A stretch of DNA of 64,000 nt. Source: Candidatus Accumulibacter sp. ACC003. Lineage in GTDB: Bacteria > Pseudomonadota > Gammaproteobacteria > Burkholderiales > Rhodocyclaceae. Location of the stretch: assembly GCF_907163085.1 (NCBI RefSeq), contig NZ_CAJQTX010000004.1, positions 1 to 64,000 on the forward strand. Reading direction: 5' to 3'. Under the pieces are notes generated by a model. That model was given only the letters and a program-made list of their open reading frames with translations, was not told the origin of the DNA and did not search any database. Position numbers and translations under genes: made by a program. Positions within the stretch are counted from its first letter, which is position 1; every line of letters begins with the position of its first letter. This document shows positions 21,741 through 32,175 of this stretch, one piece after another.

Positions 21741-22685
21741 ATGGCGTTGGCGTTTGTTTTTCCCGGTCAAGGCTCGCAATCGGTGGCGATGATGGCGGCC
21801 TATGGCGATTCTGCGGTGGTGCGGGCGACTTTTGATGAGGCGTCGACAGTGCTCGCTCAGGATCTTTGGCAATTGCTTGCCGATGGCCCAGCCGAAGCGC
21901 TGGCGCAGACGGTCAACACCCAGCCGGTGATGCTCGCCGCGGGTGTCGCGGTCTATCGTCTGTGGCTCGACAAGGGCGGTCGGCTGCCGGCCGTCGTCGC
22001 CGGCCACAGTCTCGGCGAGTACTCGGCGCTGGTCGCCGCCGGGGTGATCGCCTTCGCCGATGCGGTGCCGCTGGTTCGCCTGCGTGCCGCGGCGATGCAG
22101 GAAGCCGTGCCGGCGGGTGCCGGCGCCATGGCGGCGATCCTCGGCCTCGATGACGAGCAGATCGCTGAAGCCTGTGCGGAAGCCACTGCGGCCGGGGCTG
22201 GCGCGGTCGTCGAGCCGGTCAATTTCAACGGTCCCGGACAGACGGTGATCGCCGGCAGCAAGGTCGCGGTCGAGCGCGCTTGCCAGGGGTGTAAGGCGCG
22301 CGGCGCCAAACGGGCGCTGTTGTTGCCGGTTTCGGCGCCCTTTCATTCGTCGCTGATGCGCCCGGCGGCCGACAAACTAGCCGTCCGACTGGCAGAGTTG
22401 AGCTTCGCGGTGCCGCAACTGGCGGTGATCAATAACGCCGATGTGGCGATCGAGTCGGATCCGGCAAGAATCAAGGACGCCTTGGTTCGGCAGGCGTACT
22501 CGCCCGTGCGGTGGCGCGAGACGATCCAGAAAATGGCGACCATGGACATCAGCACCGTCGCCGAATGTGGGCCGGGGAAAGTCCTGGCGGGCCTTACGCG
22601 GCGCTGTGCCGATACCCTGACGGGCGTCGCTTTGGCCGATCTGGCGGCGGTAGACGCCGCCGTCGCCAACTGGAGGCAAGAATGA
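21741..22685 (+). CDS. fabD: malonyl-CoA:ACP transacylase, 314 aa
   Basis: FabD loads malonyl groups on acyl carrier protein. FVFPGQGSQ near the start, the nucleophile motif GHSLGEYSALVAAG near residue 92, an Arg in the LVRLRAAAMQEA block and PVSAPFHSSLM near 200 (catalytic His) are all present. Length is normal. GAGGGAG lies about six bases before ATG 21741. The last bases overlap the fabG start (ATGA). Confidence 0.97.
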   Translation: MALAFVFPGQGSQSVAMMAAYGDSAVVRATFDEASTVLAQDLWQLLADGPAEALAQTVNTQPVMLAAGVAVYRLWLDKGGRLPAVVAGHSLGEYSALVAAGVIAFADAVPLVRLRAAAMQEAVPAGAGAMAAILGLDDEQIAEACAEATAAGAGAVVEPVNFNGPGQTVIAGSKVAVERACQGCKARGAKRALLLPVSAPFHSSLMRPAADKLAVRLAELSFAVPQLAVINNADVAIESDPARIKDALVRQAYSPVRWRETIQKMATMDISTVAECGPGKVLAGLTRRCADTLTGVALADLAAVDAAVANWRQE

Positions 22686-23425
22686 CGCTCGACGGAGAGG
22701 TTGCGCTGGTCACGGGTGCTTCTCGTGGCATTGGGCAGGCCATAGCGCTTGAGTTGGCCAGCCTTGGCGCGACGGTGATCGGAACGGCAACGACTTCCGA
22801 AGGCGCGGCGCGAATCACGGCGGCACTGGTCGAGGCGGGTCGCAAGGGCGAAGGTGCAGTCCTGGAAGTGCGCGACGCAACGCAGGTCGACGCGTTGCTC
22901 CGGCACATCGAGAAAAGCTACGGCGCGGTATCGGTGTTGGTCAACAACGCCGGCATCACGCGTGACAATCTGGCCTTGCGCCTGAAAGAAGAGGAGTGGG
23001 AGGCGGTCATCGATACCAATCTGAAAGCCGTCTTTCGCCTTTGCAAAGCGGTGATGCGTGGCATGATGAAAGCTCGGCGGGGTCGGATCATCAACGTCAC
23101 CTCGGTGCTCGGTCACGCCGGCAATCCGGGCCAGGCCAACTACTGCGCGGCCAAGGCCGGCGTCGCCGGGATGAGTCGGGCGCTGGCACGGGAACTGGGT
23201 AGCCGCAACATTACCGTCAATTGCGTGGCGCCAGGTCTGATCGATACCGACATGACGAAAGCGCTCGACGATCAGCAGAAGGCCGTGCTGCTGGGGAGCA
23301 TTCCGCTCGGTCGCCTGGGGTCGCCGCAGGACGTGGCGGCAGCGGTCTCGTTTCTGGCTTCAGCGGGCGGCGCCTATATCACCGGAACGACGATTCACGT
23401 CAATGGTGGCATGTTCGTCGGCTAG
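22682..23425 (+). CDS. fabG: 3-oxoacyl-ACP reductase, 247 aa
   Basis: FabG is the NADPH-dependent ketoacyl-ACP reductase of the elongation cycle. The nucleotide site VTGASRGIGQAIALELA lies near residue 11, LVNNAGITRDNLALRL near 86, the catalytic Ser in NVTSVLGHAGNPGQ and the Tyr-Lys pair in NYCAAKAG near 152. It ends in the common ITGTTIHVNGGMFVG. The start overlaps fabD by four bases. Confidence 0.97.
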   Translation: MTLDGEVALVTGASRGIGQAIALELASLGATVIGTATTSEGAARITAALVEAGRKGEGAVLEVRDATQVDALLRHIEKSYGAVSVLVNNAGITRDNLALRLKEEEWEAVIDTNLKAVFRLCKAVMRGMMKARRGRIINVTSVLGHAGNPGQANYCAAKAGVAGMSRALARELGSRNITVNCVAPGLIDTDMTKALDDQQKAVLLGSIPLGRLGSPQDVAAAVSFLASAGGAYITGTTIHVNGGMFVG

Positions 23426-23470
23426 GACCGGCGGCGCGCCAGCAGGCGTACCGCTGAAACGGACGGATCA

Positions 23471-23499
23471 TTGGTAAGTTCTGGTCGTTTTGCTAGAAT
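23471..23499 (+). promoter_or_regulatory. probable sigma-70 promoter of acpP
   Basis: TTGGTA (23471-23476) and TAGAAT (23494-23499) are separated by 17 bases and lie 45 bases before the acpP start. A separate strong promoter for acpP is common, because acyl carrier protein is needed in far larger amounts than the enzymes around it. Confidence 0.6.
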
Positions 23500-23543
23500 G
23501 GCGCATTTATGTTTGTACATGAACTTTGAGAAGGAGCACTTTG

Positions 23544-23780
23544 ATGGAAAATATTGAGCAACGTGTCAAGAAGATCGTCGCCGAGCAACTCGGTGTCAAT
23601 GAAGCTGATATCAAGAACGAATCGTCGTTCGTCGACGATCTTGGCGCGGATTCGCTGGATACAGTCGAATTGGTGATGGCCCTGGAAGAGGAGTTCGAGT
23701 GCGAGATCCCGGATGACGAGGCCGAGAAGATCACCACCGTTCAGCAGGCCATCGACTACGTGGTCGCTCACAAGAAGTAA
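23544..23780 (+). CDS. acpP: acyl carrier protein, 78 aa
   Basis: ACP carries growing acyl chains on a phosphopantetheine arm attached to Ser in the DSL motif, here [20 protein letters not shown] near residue 36. The protein is acidic and of normal length. AAGGAG sits eight bases before ATG 23544. The arm is added by AcpS, encoded at 36431 in this window. Confidence 0.98.
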   Translation: MENIEQRVKKIVAEQLGVNEADIKNESSFVDDLGADSLDTVELVMALEEEFECEIPDDEAEKITTVQQAIDYVVAHKK

Positions 23781-23896
23781 CTAGCCGAGCTGGGTTTATT
23801 TCTGCGGCTACGCTCGACGAGCGGCCGCGCCCAGCGGAGGTGGTCGCGACCACTGGTCGCCTCCCGCTTCCGCAATTTCTACCCTCGGAGCATAAG

Positions 23897-25135
23897 TTGG
23901 CACGTCGTAGAGTCGTTATCACCGGCCTTGGCATTCTTTCGCCGGTTGGCAATACCGTTGCAGAAGCCTGGCAGAATATTCTTGCCGGACGCTCGGGGAT
24001 TGACCGAATTACCCGTTTTGACGTTTCGACCTTTCCCGTGCAGATTGCCGGCGAAGTCAGGAATTTCGATCTTGGCCAGTATCTCTCGGTCAAGGAGGCC
24101 CGCCGGATGGACACCTTCATCCATTACGGGATGGCGGCAGGAATTCAGGCGATACGCGATGCTGGACTCGATGCCTACCAGGTGCAAGCCGAGCGGGTTG
24201 GCGTGTCGATCGGTTCCGGGATTGGCGGCCTGCCGTTGATCGAGAATACCTGCGACGACTTTGCCGCCGGTGGCGTGCGCAAGGTCTCGCCGTTTTTCGT
24301 TCCCGGTTCGATCATCAACATGATCTCCGGCAATCTGTCGATCATGTACGGTTACAAGGGTCCCAATATTTCGCTGGTCAGCGCGTGTTCAACGGGCACC
24401 CACAGCATCGGTGACGCCGGCCGGCTGATCGAATACGGTGATGCGGATGTAATGATCGCCGGTGGCGCCGAGGCCTGCCTGTCGAAGCTTGGCCTGGGAG
24501 GGTTTTGTGCGCCGCGTGCCTTGTCGACGCGCAACGATGATCCGCAGACCGCCAGCCGCCCGTGGGATCGCGATCGCGATGGTTTCGTCCTCAGTGAAGG
24601 TGCTGGCGTCGTGGTTCTTGAGGAGTACGAGCACGCCAGGGCGCGCGGTGCCCGGATCTATTGCGAGCTGGCGGGTTTCGGCATGAGTGCTGATGCCAAC
24701 CACATGACCGCGCCGTGCGAAGACGGCGAGGGTGCAGCGCGTTGCATGATCAACGCTCTGCGCAACGCCGAAGTGAATACGCCGGACGTGCAGTACGTCA
24801 ACGCGCATGGCACGTCGACGCCGCTGGGCGACAAGGCGGAAACCGTCGCCATCAAGCGCGCTTTCGGTGAGCACGCGCAGCAGCTGGTCGTCAATTCGAC
24901 CAAGTCGATGACCGGTCACCTGCTTGGTGCGGCGGGTGGTGTCGAGGCGCTGTTTACGGCGCTGGCAATTTATCATCAGGTGTCGCCACCAACGATCAAT
25001 ATCTTCAATCAGGATCCGGCCTGCGACCTCGACTACTGCGCCAACGAGGCGCGCCAAATGAAGATCGATGTCGCTATTTCGAACTCGTTCGGCTTTGGCG
25101 GTACCAACGCCACGGTCGTCCTGAAGCGGATCTAA
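23897..25135 (+). CDS. fabF: 3-oxoacyl-ACP synthase II (KAS II), 412 aa
   Basis: FabF carries out chain elongation, including the palmitoleoyl to vaccenoyl step. The Cys-His-His triad is present: SACSTGTHSIGDAG near residue 163, VNAHGTSTPLGDKAE near 303 and TKSMTGHLLGAAGG near 340. The start is the TTG at 23897, eight bases after CGGAG; it gives LARRRVVITGLGILSPVG, the conserved N-terminus. The longer open frame upstream has no family resemblance. Confidence 0.96.
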   Translation: MARRRVVITGLGILSPVGNTVAEAWQNILAGRSGIDRITRFDVSTFPVQIAGEVRNFDLGQYLSVKEARRMDTFIHYGMAAGIQAIRDAGLDAYQVQAERVGVSIGSGIGGLPLIENTCDDFAAGGVRKVSPFFVPGSIINMISGNLSIMYGYKGPNISLVSACSTGTHSIGDAGRLIEYGDADVMIAGGAEACLSKLGLGGFCAPRALSTRNDDPQTASRPWDRDRDGFVLSEGAGVVVLEEYEHARARGARIYCELAGFGMSADANHMTAPCEDGEGAARCMINALRNAEVNTPDVQYVNAHGTSTPLGDKAETVAIKRAFGEHAQQLVVNSTKSMTGHLLGAAGGVEALFTALAIYHQVSPPTINIFNQDPACDLDYCANEARQMKIDVAISNSFGFGGTNATVVLKRI

Positions 25136-25168
25136 CGCCGGCGCTCCGGCCCGGAGCGTCGGATTTCC

Positions 25169-25612
25169 TTGCACTTCCCGATCCACATCGAGTTGCGCCG
25201 CTCGCGCCTCCTGGCAGCCGTGACGGTCTTCCTGCACGTCCTCGCGGCGGGCTGTGTGCTGGTTTTGCCATGGCCGCCAGCGGCGCGCTCGCTGACTTAC
25301 CTGCTATTGCCGCTGTTTGCAGTGTCGGGGTGGTACGCGCTGCGCTCGTCCCGATTCGTCGGCCTGCGCGTGCTTGGTAGCGGTGAATTGGACTGTCTGT
25401 TGGCCAGTGGTGATCGCGTCCCGGTTTCGATCGAGCCGGATACTACGGTGTTCAGCCAGTTGATCGTGTTGCGCGTCCGGGACCAGGACACCGGCAGCAG
25501 CGACAGTCTTGTGCTACTGCCCGACAGCATGTCGGTGGCAGAATTTCGTTTGCTCCGCCTGTGGTTGCGTTGGCGGAGCGATCCTAGCGGTCGGGTCGGA
25601 GGCGGCGTTTGA
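25169..25612 (+). CDS. YgfX/CptA-like small membrane protein, 147 aa
   Basis: Residues 15-50 form two hydrophobic segments (LLAAVTVFLHVLAAGCVLVLPW, then a shorter one), followed by a soluble tail with WYALRSSRFVGLRVLGSGEL and a C-terminal MSVAEFRLLRLWLRW. This layout and position, opposite nadB and near rpoE, match the YgfX family found beside nadB in betaproteobacteria; E. coli YgfX is the CptA component of a toxin-antitoxin pair. No SdhE/CptB-type partner is here. The start is a TTG. The last 29 bases overlap the end of nadB on the other strand. Confidence 0.65.
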   Translation: MHFPIHIELRRSRLLAAVTVFLHVLAAGCVLVLPWPPAARSLTYLLLPLFAVSGWYALRSSRFVGLRVLGSGELDCLLASGDRVPVSIEPDTTVFSQLIVLRVRDQDTGSSDSLVLLPDSMSVAEFRLLRLWLRWRSDPSGRVGGGV

Positions 25613-27197
25613 GCACCGTATTGCGCGCTCGGGGCAAGGTTTCCGGGTAATTGCGGCTGGAGTGCAAGCCGCGGCTTTCACGGCGTTGCAGCGCGCAGCG
25701 GATAATCAGGTCGGCGGTGACGACCAAATTGCGCAGCTCGATGAGATCGTGGCTGACGTGAAACAGCGAGTAGAAATCGTCGATCTCACGCATCAGCAGG
25801 CGGATCCGGTTCTGCGCGCGTTGCAGGCGTTTGGTGGTGCGGACGATCCCGACGTAGTCCCACATGAAGCGACGCAGTTCGTACCAGTTGTGAGCGATGA
25901 CGATTTCTTCGTCGGGGTCGCTGACGCGACTGGCATCCCATGGTGGCAACTCGGGTAGCTCGCCGGCAGGCTGTTCAAGAATGTCGGTGGCCGCCGCGTC
26001 GGCAAAAACCAGGCATTCGAGGAGCGAGTTGCTGGCCAGTCGATTGGCACCATGCAGGCCGGTGCACGACGCTTCGCCGGCGACGTAGAGCCCCGGGACG
26101 TCGGTGCGTGCGCGCAGGTCGGTGACGACGCCGCCGCAGGTGTAGTGTGCCGCCGGAACCACCGGGATCGGTTGGCGAGTGATGTCGATACCGAGTTCCA
26201 GGCAGCGCGCCTGAATGTTCGGGAAATGCGCGCCGAGAAAAGCGGCCGGTTTGTGCGAAATGTCGAGATAGACACAGTCCAGACCGCTTTTCTTCATCTC
26301 GAAATCGATTGCTCGGGCTACCACGTCGCGTGGCGCGAGTTCCGCACGCGGGTCGTGGGTGGGCATGAAACGCGTGCCATCCGGTAGAAGCAGCCGTCCG
26401 CCTTCGCCGCGGACCGCTTCGGAGATCAGGAAAGACTTGGCCTGGGGGTGGTAAAGGCAGGTCGGGTGAAACTGGATGAACTCCATATTGGCGACCCGGC
26501 AACCGGCTCGCCAGGCCATGGCAATGCCGTCGCCGGTCGAGGTGTCGGGGTTGGTGGTGTACAGATAGACCTTGCCCGCGCCGCCGGTGGCGATCACCGT
26601 GTGCGGCGCGCCGAGGGTCAACACCTCGCCGCTGCCGGTGTCCAGCACATACGCTCCGTGGCAGCGCCCGTCGCTCAGTCCCAGCTTGTGGCTGGTAATC
26701 AGGTCGACCGCGATGTGCTGCTCGAAAGTGCTGATGTTCGCGTGCTGGCGAACCTTGCTGGTCAGCGTGGTCTGTACGGCCAGGCCGGTAGCGTCGGCGA
26801 CGTGGATCACGCGACGGGCGCTGTGTCCGCCTTCGCGGGCCAGATGGTAGCCGGCTTCGTCGCGCGTAAAGGGAACGCCTTGTTCAATCAGCCAGTCGAC
26901 GGCTCGGCGACCGTTTTCGACCACGAAGCGGGTGGCCAGCGGGTCGTTGAGAAAGGCGCCGGCGGTGATGGTGTCGCGGATGTGCGCTTCGATCGAGTCG
27001 CGGCTATCGAGCACCGCGGCAATTCCGCCTTGAGCCCAGGTCGAGGCGCTGTCTTCCAGCGCCCGTTTGCTGATCAGCGCGACCTTGCGTGTCTCTGCCA
27101 GGCGCAGCGCGGCCGCCTGTCCCGCCAGACCACTGCCGATGATCAGAACGTCAAAGCGAAGCGTCACGCGAAAGGGCCTGCCAGTAAGGGGGTGCAA
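25584..27197 (-). CDS. nadB: L-aspartate oxidase, 537 aa
   Basis: NadB oxidises aspartate to iminoaspartate, the first step of NAD synthesis. FAD-binding DVLIIGSGLAGQAAALRLAE near residue 16, STWAQGGIAAVL near 52, HSARRVIHVADATG near 125, FIQFHPTCLY near 240 and HGANRLASNSLLECLVFA near 380 are the family blocks. Length is normal. Several starts are possible in the first ten codons; the first is used. nadA and nadC are not in the window. Confidence 0.95.
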   Translation of the reverse strand: MHPLTGRPFRVTLRFDVLIIGSGLAGQAAALRLAETRKVALISKRALEDSASTWAQGGIAAVLDSRDSIEAHIRDTITAGAFLNDPLATRFVVENGRRAVDWLIEQGVPFTRDEAGYHLAREGGHSARRVIHVADATGLAVQTTLTSKVRQHANISTFEQHIAVDLITSHKLGLSDGRCHGAYVLDTGSGEVLTLGAPHTVIATGGAGKVYLYTTNPDTSTGDGIAMAWRAGCRVANMEFIQFHPTCLYHPQAKSFLISEAVRGEGGRLLLPDGTRFMPTHDPRAELAPRDVVARAIDFEMKKSGLDCVYLDISHKPAAFLGAHFPNIQARCLELGIDITRQPIPVVPAAHYTCGGVVTDLRARTDVPGLYVAGEASCTGLHGANRLASNSLLECLVFADAAATDILEQPAGELPELPPWDASRVSDPDEEIVIAHNWYELRRFMWDYVGIVRTTKRLQRAQNRIRLLMREIDDFYSLFHVSHDLIELRNLVVTADLIIRCALQRRESRGLHSSRNYPETLPRARNTVLKRRLRPDR

Positions 27198-27351
27198 CTA
27201 TAGCACGTGCATCGTGCGGTCATGGTGCAGCGCTCAATTTCCTGGCGTCGCCAATAAGAGCCGGCGCGCACGCACTGTTACGATGACAATTGAACGCTTG
27301 AGCTATACTTTCTGGAAAACACCACCGTCTTCGACAGGATAGGCATACAGC

Positions 27352-27951
27352 ATGAGCGAACGCGATATTGACCAGCTGTTGGTCGAACGCGCACAGGCCG
27401 GCGACAAACACGCTTTCGAGATTCTGGTTGCCAAATACCAGCGCAAGCTTGCGCGCTTGTTGTCGCGCTTCGTCCGCGACCAGTCGGAGGTCGAGGACGT
27501 CGCGCAGGAGGCCTTCATCAAGGCTTATCGGGCGCTGCCGTCGTTTCGCGGCGACAGTGCGTTCTACACTTGGCTGTATCGGATTGGCATCAACACCGCC
27601 AAGAACTATCTGGTCGCCCAGGGACGCCGGGCGCCAACGTCGACCGAGTTCGACGCCCACGACGCCGAGAGTTTCGAAGACGCCGGGCAGTTGCGTGACA
27701 TCAATACGCCGGAGAGCCTGCTGCAGTCCAAGCAGGTTGGGGCAACGATCAACGCCGCGATGGATGCCTTGCCGCACGAGTTGCGTAGCGCGATCGTCCT
27801 GCGCGAGATCGATGGCTTGAGTTATGAGGAAATCGCCGAGGCGATGAGTTGCCCGATCGGCACCGTGCGGTCACGGATTTTCCGGGCGCGCGAAGCCGTC
27901 GCCGAGAAGTTGCGGCCGTTGCTCGATACTTCTGCTGAGCGCAGGTGGTAG
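27352..27951 (+). CDS. rpoE: RNA polymerase sigma factor RpoE (sigma-24), 199 aa
   Basis: An ECF sigma factor of the RpoE group controlling the envelope-stress response. Region 2 (about 20-90) has VEDVAQEAFIKAYRALPSFRG and FYTWLYRIGINTAKNYL. Region 4 (about 135-190) has ALPHELRSAIVLREIDGLSYEEIAEAMSCPIGTVRSRIFRAREA. Length is normal. The downstream genes rseC and degP are typical targets or partners, but the anti-sigma genes rseA and rseB are not recognised between them. Confidence 0.95.
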   Translation: MSERDIDQLLVERAQAGDKHAFEILVAKYQRKLARLLSRFVRDQSEVEDVAQEAFIKAYRALPSFRGDSAFYTWLYRIGINTAKNYLVAQGRRAPTSTEFDAHDAESFEDAGQLRDINTPESLLQSKQVGATINAAMDALPHELRSAIVLREIDGLSYEEIAEAMSCPIGTVRSRIFRAREAVAEKLRPLLDTSAERRW

Positions 27952-27953
27952 CC

Positions 27954-28076
27954 GTGACGGCGCCGACGTCAGCGTTGATCGATGGCGCACTGCTGGCCGA
28001 GTTGGGCGAATGGCTGGCGAATGCCGGGCGACACGGCGCGTCTTGCCCAAGGGTTGAGCTGGAGGTGGGCGGCTGA
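27954..28076 (+). CDS. possible 40-aa remnant in the rseA position
   Basis: A GTG-initiated frame two bases after the rpoE stop; its own stop overlaps the rseC start codon. It encodes 40 residues including SALIDGALLAELG, weakly like the N-terminal SALMDGEL motif that anti-sigma factor RseA uses to hold sigma-E. It has no membrane segment. It may be a truncated anti-sigma factor, a translational coupling leader, or chance. Confidence 0.3.
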   Translation: MTAPTSALIDGALLAELGEWLANAGRHGASCPRVELEVGG

Positions 28077-28492
28077 TGAGCGGGGCTTGGGGAACCGTTG
28101 CGGCGCTTGATGGCGAGTACGCCTTGATCCGCATGGACGAAGGTGGTTGTGGCCGCTGCCGGGAGCCGGGTGGCTGCGGTGGCAACCATGTCGCCAGCTT
28201 GTTGTGCCCGACGGCGCGCACTTTCCGGGTCTTCAACGCCGAGCAGCGGCTGGTTGGCGAACGCGTGCGCGTGTGTGTTGCCGAGGGGTCGGTGCGCCGC
28301 GGTGCGCTGCATGCTTATGCATTCCCCTTGCTGGCGCTGCTGCTCGGTGCGCTGGCCGGTTCCGCGTTCGCTGGAGAAGCGGGCGCGATCGCTGGCGCGA
28401 TCGCCGGCCTGCTGCTCGGCTGGTGGGGCCTGCGGCGTGCGCAGCTGCGCAGCGTCAACGACCCACGCCTGCAGCCGTCGATCAAATCTTGA
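28076..28492 (+). CDS. rseC: RseC/MucC-family sigma-E regulator, 138 aa
   Basis: RseC proteins are inner-membrane proteins of the sigma-E locus, related to RsxC-associated SoxR-reducing components. Residues 24-36 carry the cysteine set CGRCREPGGCGG. Two membrane helices follow (about 78-120: FPLLALLLGALAGSAF and AGAIAGAIAGLLLGWW). Its start overlaps the preceding small frame in a TGATG arrangement. Confidence 0.85.
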   Translation: MSGAWGTVAALDGEYALIRMDEGGCGRCREPGGCGGNHVASLLCPTARTFRVFNAEQRLVGERVRVCVAEGSVRRGALHAYAFPLLALLLGALAGSAFAGEAGAIAGAIAGLLLGWWGLRRAQLRSVNDPRLQPSIKS

Positions 28493-28584
28493 CGCGCTGT
28501 CGCTGACTGGTCGCCGGCTCTGTTGTTCGGGTCGTGGTCGGATGATCACTGACTCGCGCTGCTACTCAGGAGGTATTTGCTGTC

Positions 28585-30027
28585 ATGAAACGATTGTTTG
28601 CGGTTTTCTGTTTGAGCTTTCTTTCACTGCTTGCACAAGCCGAGATTCGAGGTCTGCCAGACTTCACCGAACTGGTCGAGAAGAACGGGGCGGCGGTGGT
28701 GAACGTCAGTACCATGCAGACCGCGCGAGCCGGCGGCCGCGGTGCGCTGCCATTCCCGTTCGACGAAGACGATCCGATGTACGATTTTTTCCGTCGTTTC
28801 ATCCCGCGCCAGCCGGGAGCGCCGGGAACGCCCGGAGCGCCGCGCGAATTCGAAAGCCGCTCGCTGGGTTCCGGCTTCATTGTCAGTTCTGACGGTTATA
28901 TTCTGACCAATGCGCATGTCGTCGATGCGGCCGACGAAATTGTCGTTCGTCTGACCGACAAGCGGGAATTGAAGGCGCGCGTCATCGGCGCCGACAAGCG
29001 CACCGACGTGGCCCTGATCAAGATCGAGGCGACGGGCTTGCCGACCGTTCGTCTTGGCGACCCAGGTGTTCTCAAGGTCGGCGAATGGGTGGTCGCCATC
29101 GGTTCGCCATTCGGCTTCGACAACAGCGTAACGGCCGGCATCGTCAGCGCCAAGGGGAGGTCGCTGCCGCAGGAGAGCTACGTCCCCTTCATCCAGACCG
29201 ATGTGGCGGTCAATCCGGGTAATTCCGGCGGACCACTGTTCAATCTGCGGGGCGAGGTGGTCGGCATCAACTCGCAGATCTACAGCCGTTCGGGTGGCTT
29301 CATGGGCATCTCGTTTGCCATTCCAATCGACGTCGCGATGGACGTCCAGGCGCAACTGCGGGCGAGCGGCAAGGTCAGTCGCGGGCGAATCGGTGTCGTC
29401 ATCCAGGACGTAACCAAAGACCTGGCGGAGTCTTTCGGCCTGCCGCAGGCCACCGGCGCCGTGGTCAATGCGGTCGAGAAGGGCGGGCCGGCAGAGAAGG
29501 CGGGAGTAGAACTGGGTGACGTCATTCTGAAGTTCGACGGCAAGACCGTCTCTGGTTCCAGCGAGCTGCCGCGAATGGTCGGCGCCAGCAAACCGGGCAG
29601 CAAGGTGAGCATGCAGTTATGGCACCAGGGGGCGAGCCGGGAAGTGACGGTGGTGATCGGCGAAATCCCTGACGAAAAGCCGGCGATGCGCCGTGCCGGC
29701 AATGCGAAACCGGCCGAGCGTGCCGTCAATCGACTGGGTTTGGTGGTCTCGGAGCTGACCGCCGAACAGAAGCGTGAGCTCAAGGTCGACGGTGGTCTGG
29801 TCATCGACGATATCCGCAGCAACGCGGCGCGCGCCGACCTGCGGCCGGGTGATGTGATTCTGGCGATCATCGCCCGTGGTCAGAGCACCGCAGTCAAGAG
29901 CGTCGACCAGCTCAACAAGCTGCTGGCGCCATTCGACAAGTTGGCCAATGTGACGCTGCTGGTGCGCCGTGGCGAGCAACAAACCTTCGTGACCATCAAG
30001 GGTTTGCCCGGTCGAGGCAGCGAGTGA
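28585..30027 (+). CDS. DegP/MucD-type periplasmic serine endoprotease, 480 aa
   Basis: An exported HtrA protease that degrades misfolded envelope proteins. A signal peptide covers residues 1-20 (cleavage probably after AQA). The triad is His in ILTNAHVVDAA, Asp in KRTDVALIKI and Ser in NPGNSGGPLFNL. Two PDZ domains follow (about 275-365 and 385-475). A Pro/Gly segment near residue 75 is a flexible LA-loop region. It closes the rpoE locus, a position typical of mucD. The stop shares one base with the next start. Confidence 0.93.
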   Translation: MKRLFAVFCLSFLSLLAQAEIRGLPDFTELVEKNGAAVVNVSTMQTARAGGRGALPFPFDEDDPMYDFFRRFIPRQPGAPGTPGAPREFESRSLGSGFIVSSDGYILTNAHVVDAADEIVVRLTDKRELKARVIGADKRTDVALIKIEATGLPTVRLGDPGVLKVGEWVVAIGSPFGFDNSVTAGIVSAKGRSLPQESYVPFIQTDVAVNPGNSGGPLFNLRGEVVGINSQIYSRSGGFMGISFAIPIDVAMDVQAQLRASGKVSRGRIGVVIQDVTKDLAESFGLPQATGAVVNAVEKGGPAEKAGVELGDVILKFDGKTVSGSSELPRMVGASKPGSKVSMQLWHQGASREVTVVIGEIPDEKPAMRRAGNAKPAERAVNRLGLVVSELTAEQKRELKVDGGLVIDDIRSNAARADLRPGDVILAIIARGQSTAVKSVDQLNKLLAPFDKLANVTLLVRRGEQQTFVTIKGLPGRGSE

Positions 30028-30275
30028 TGCAGGCGACGACCTTGACGCTCGTTTCACGGCGTTACTGTCATCTGTGCCAGGACATGGAGCTGGCACTGGC
30101 AGCGCTGGCTGCCGACCTCGGCGTTGCCGTCGAAGTGCTCGACGTTGACGCCGACGCGGCGCTCGAAGCGCGCTATGACGAACTCGTGCCGGTGCTTCTG
30201 CACGACGGCCGGGAGCTTTGCCATTACTTCCTCGATGTTGCCAAAGTCCGTGATTATTTGAGCGAAATCGGCTAG
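30027..30275 (+). CDS. glutaredoxin-family protein, 82 aa
   Basis: A small thioredoxin-fold protein (DUF836 type) with the redox pair in [10 protein letters not shown] near residue 12 and a cis-Pro segment [13 protein letters not shown]. It lacks the GSH-binding TVP motif of true glutaredoxins. ATG 30027 overlaps the degP stop by one base, so it is co-translated; a GTG three bases earlier is an alternative. Confidence 0.8.
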   Translation: MQATTLTLVSRRYCHLCQDMELALAALAADLGVAVEVLDVDADAALEARYDELVPVLLHDGRELCHYFLDVAKVRDYLSEIG

Positions 30276-30363
30276 AATCCGCGCCTTCAGGCAGTTCGAC
30301 CCAGGGTGCCCACCGGCACCCATTTTTTTTCAGGGGCGGCGCGGTTGTGACGGCGCCGACACG

Positions 30364-32160
<1,797 letters not shown>

Positions 32161-32175
32161 AAGGAGCGTTAGCTA

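Noticed and set aside
26448-27203. 251-codon plus-strand frame
   Set aside because: Antisense to nadB and glycine/valine-rich without a family.
27285-27320. Sigma-E-type autoregulatory promoter before rpoE (GAAC...TCTGG)
   Set aside because: The spacing between the boxes (13 bases) is too short for the sigma-E consensus; a TATACT box is present but without a good -35.
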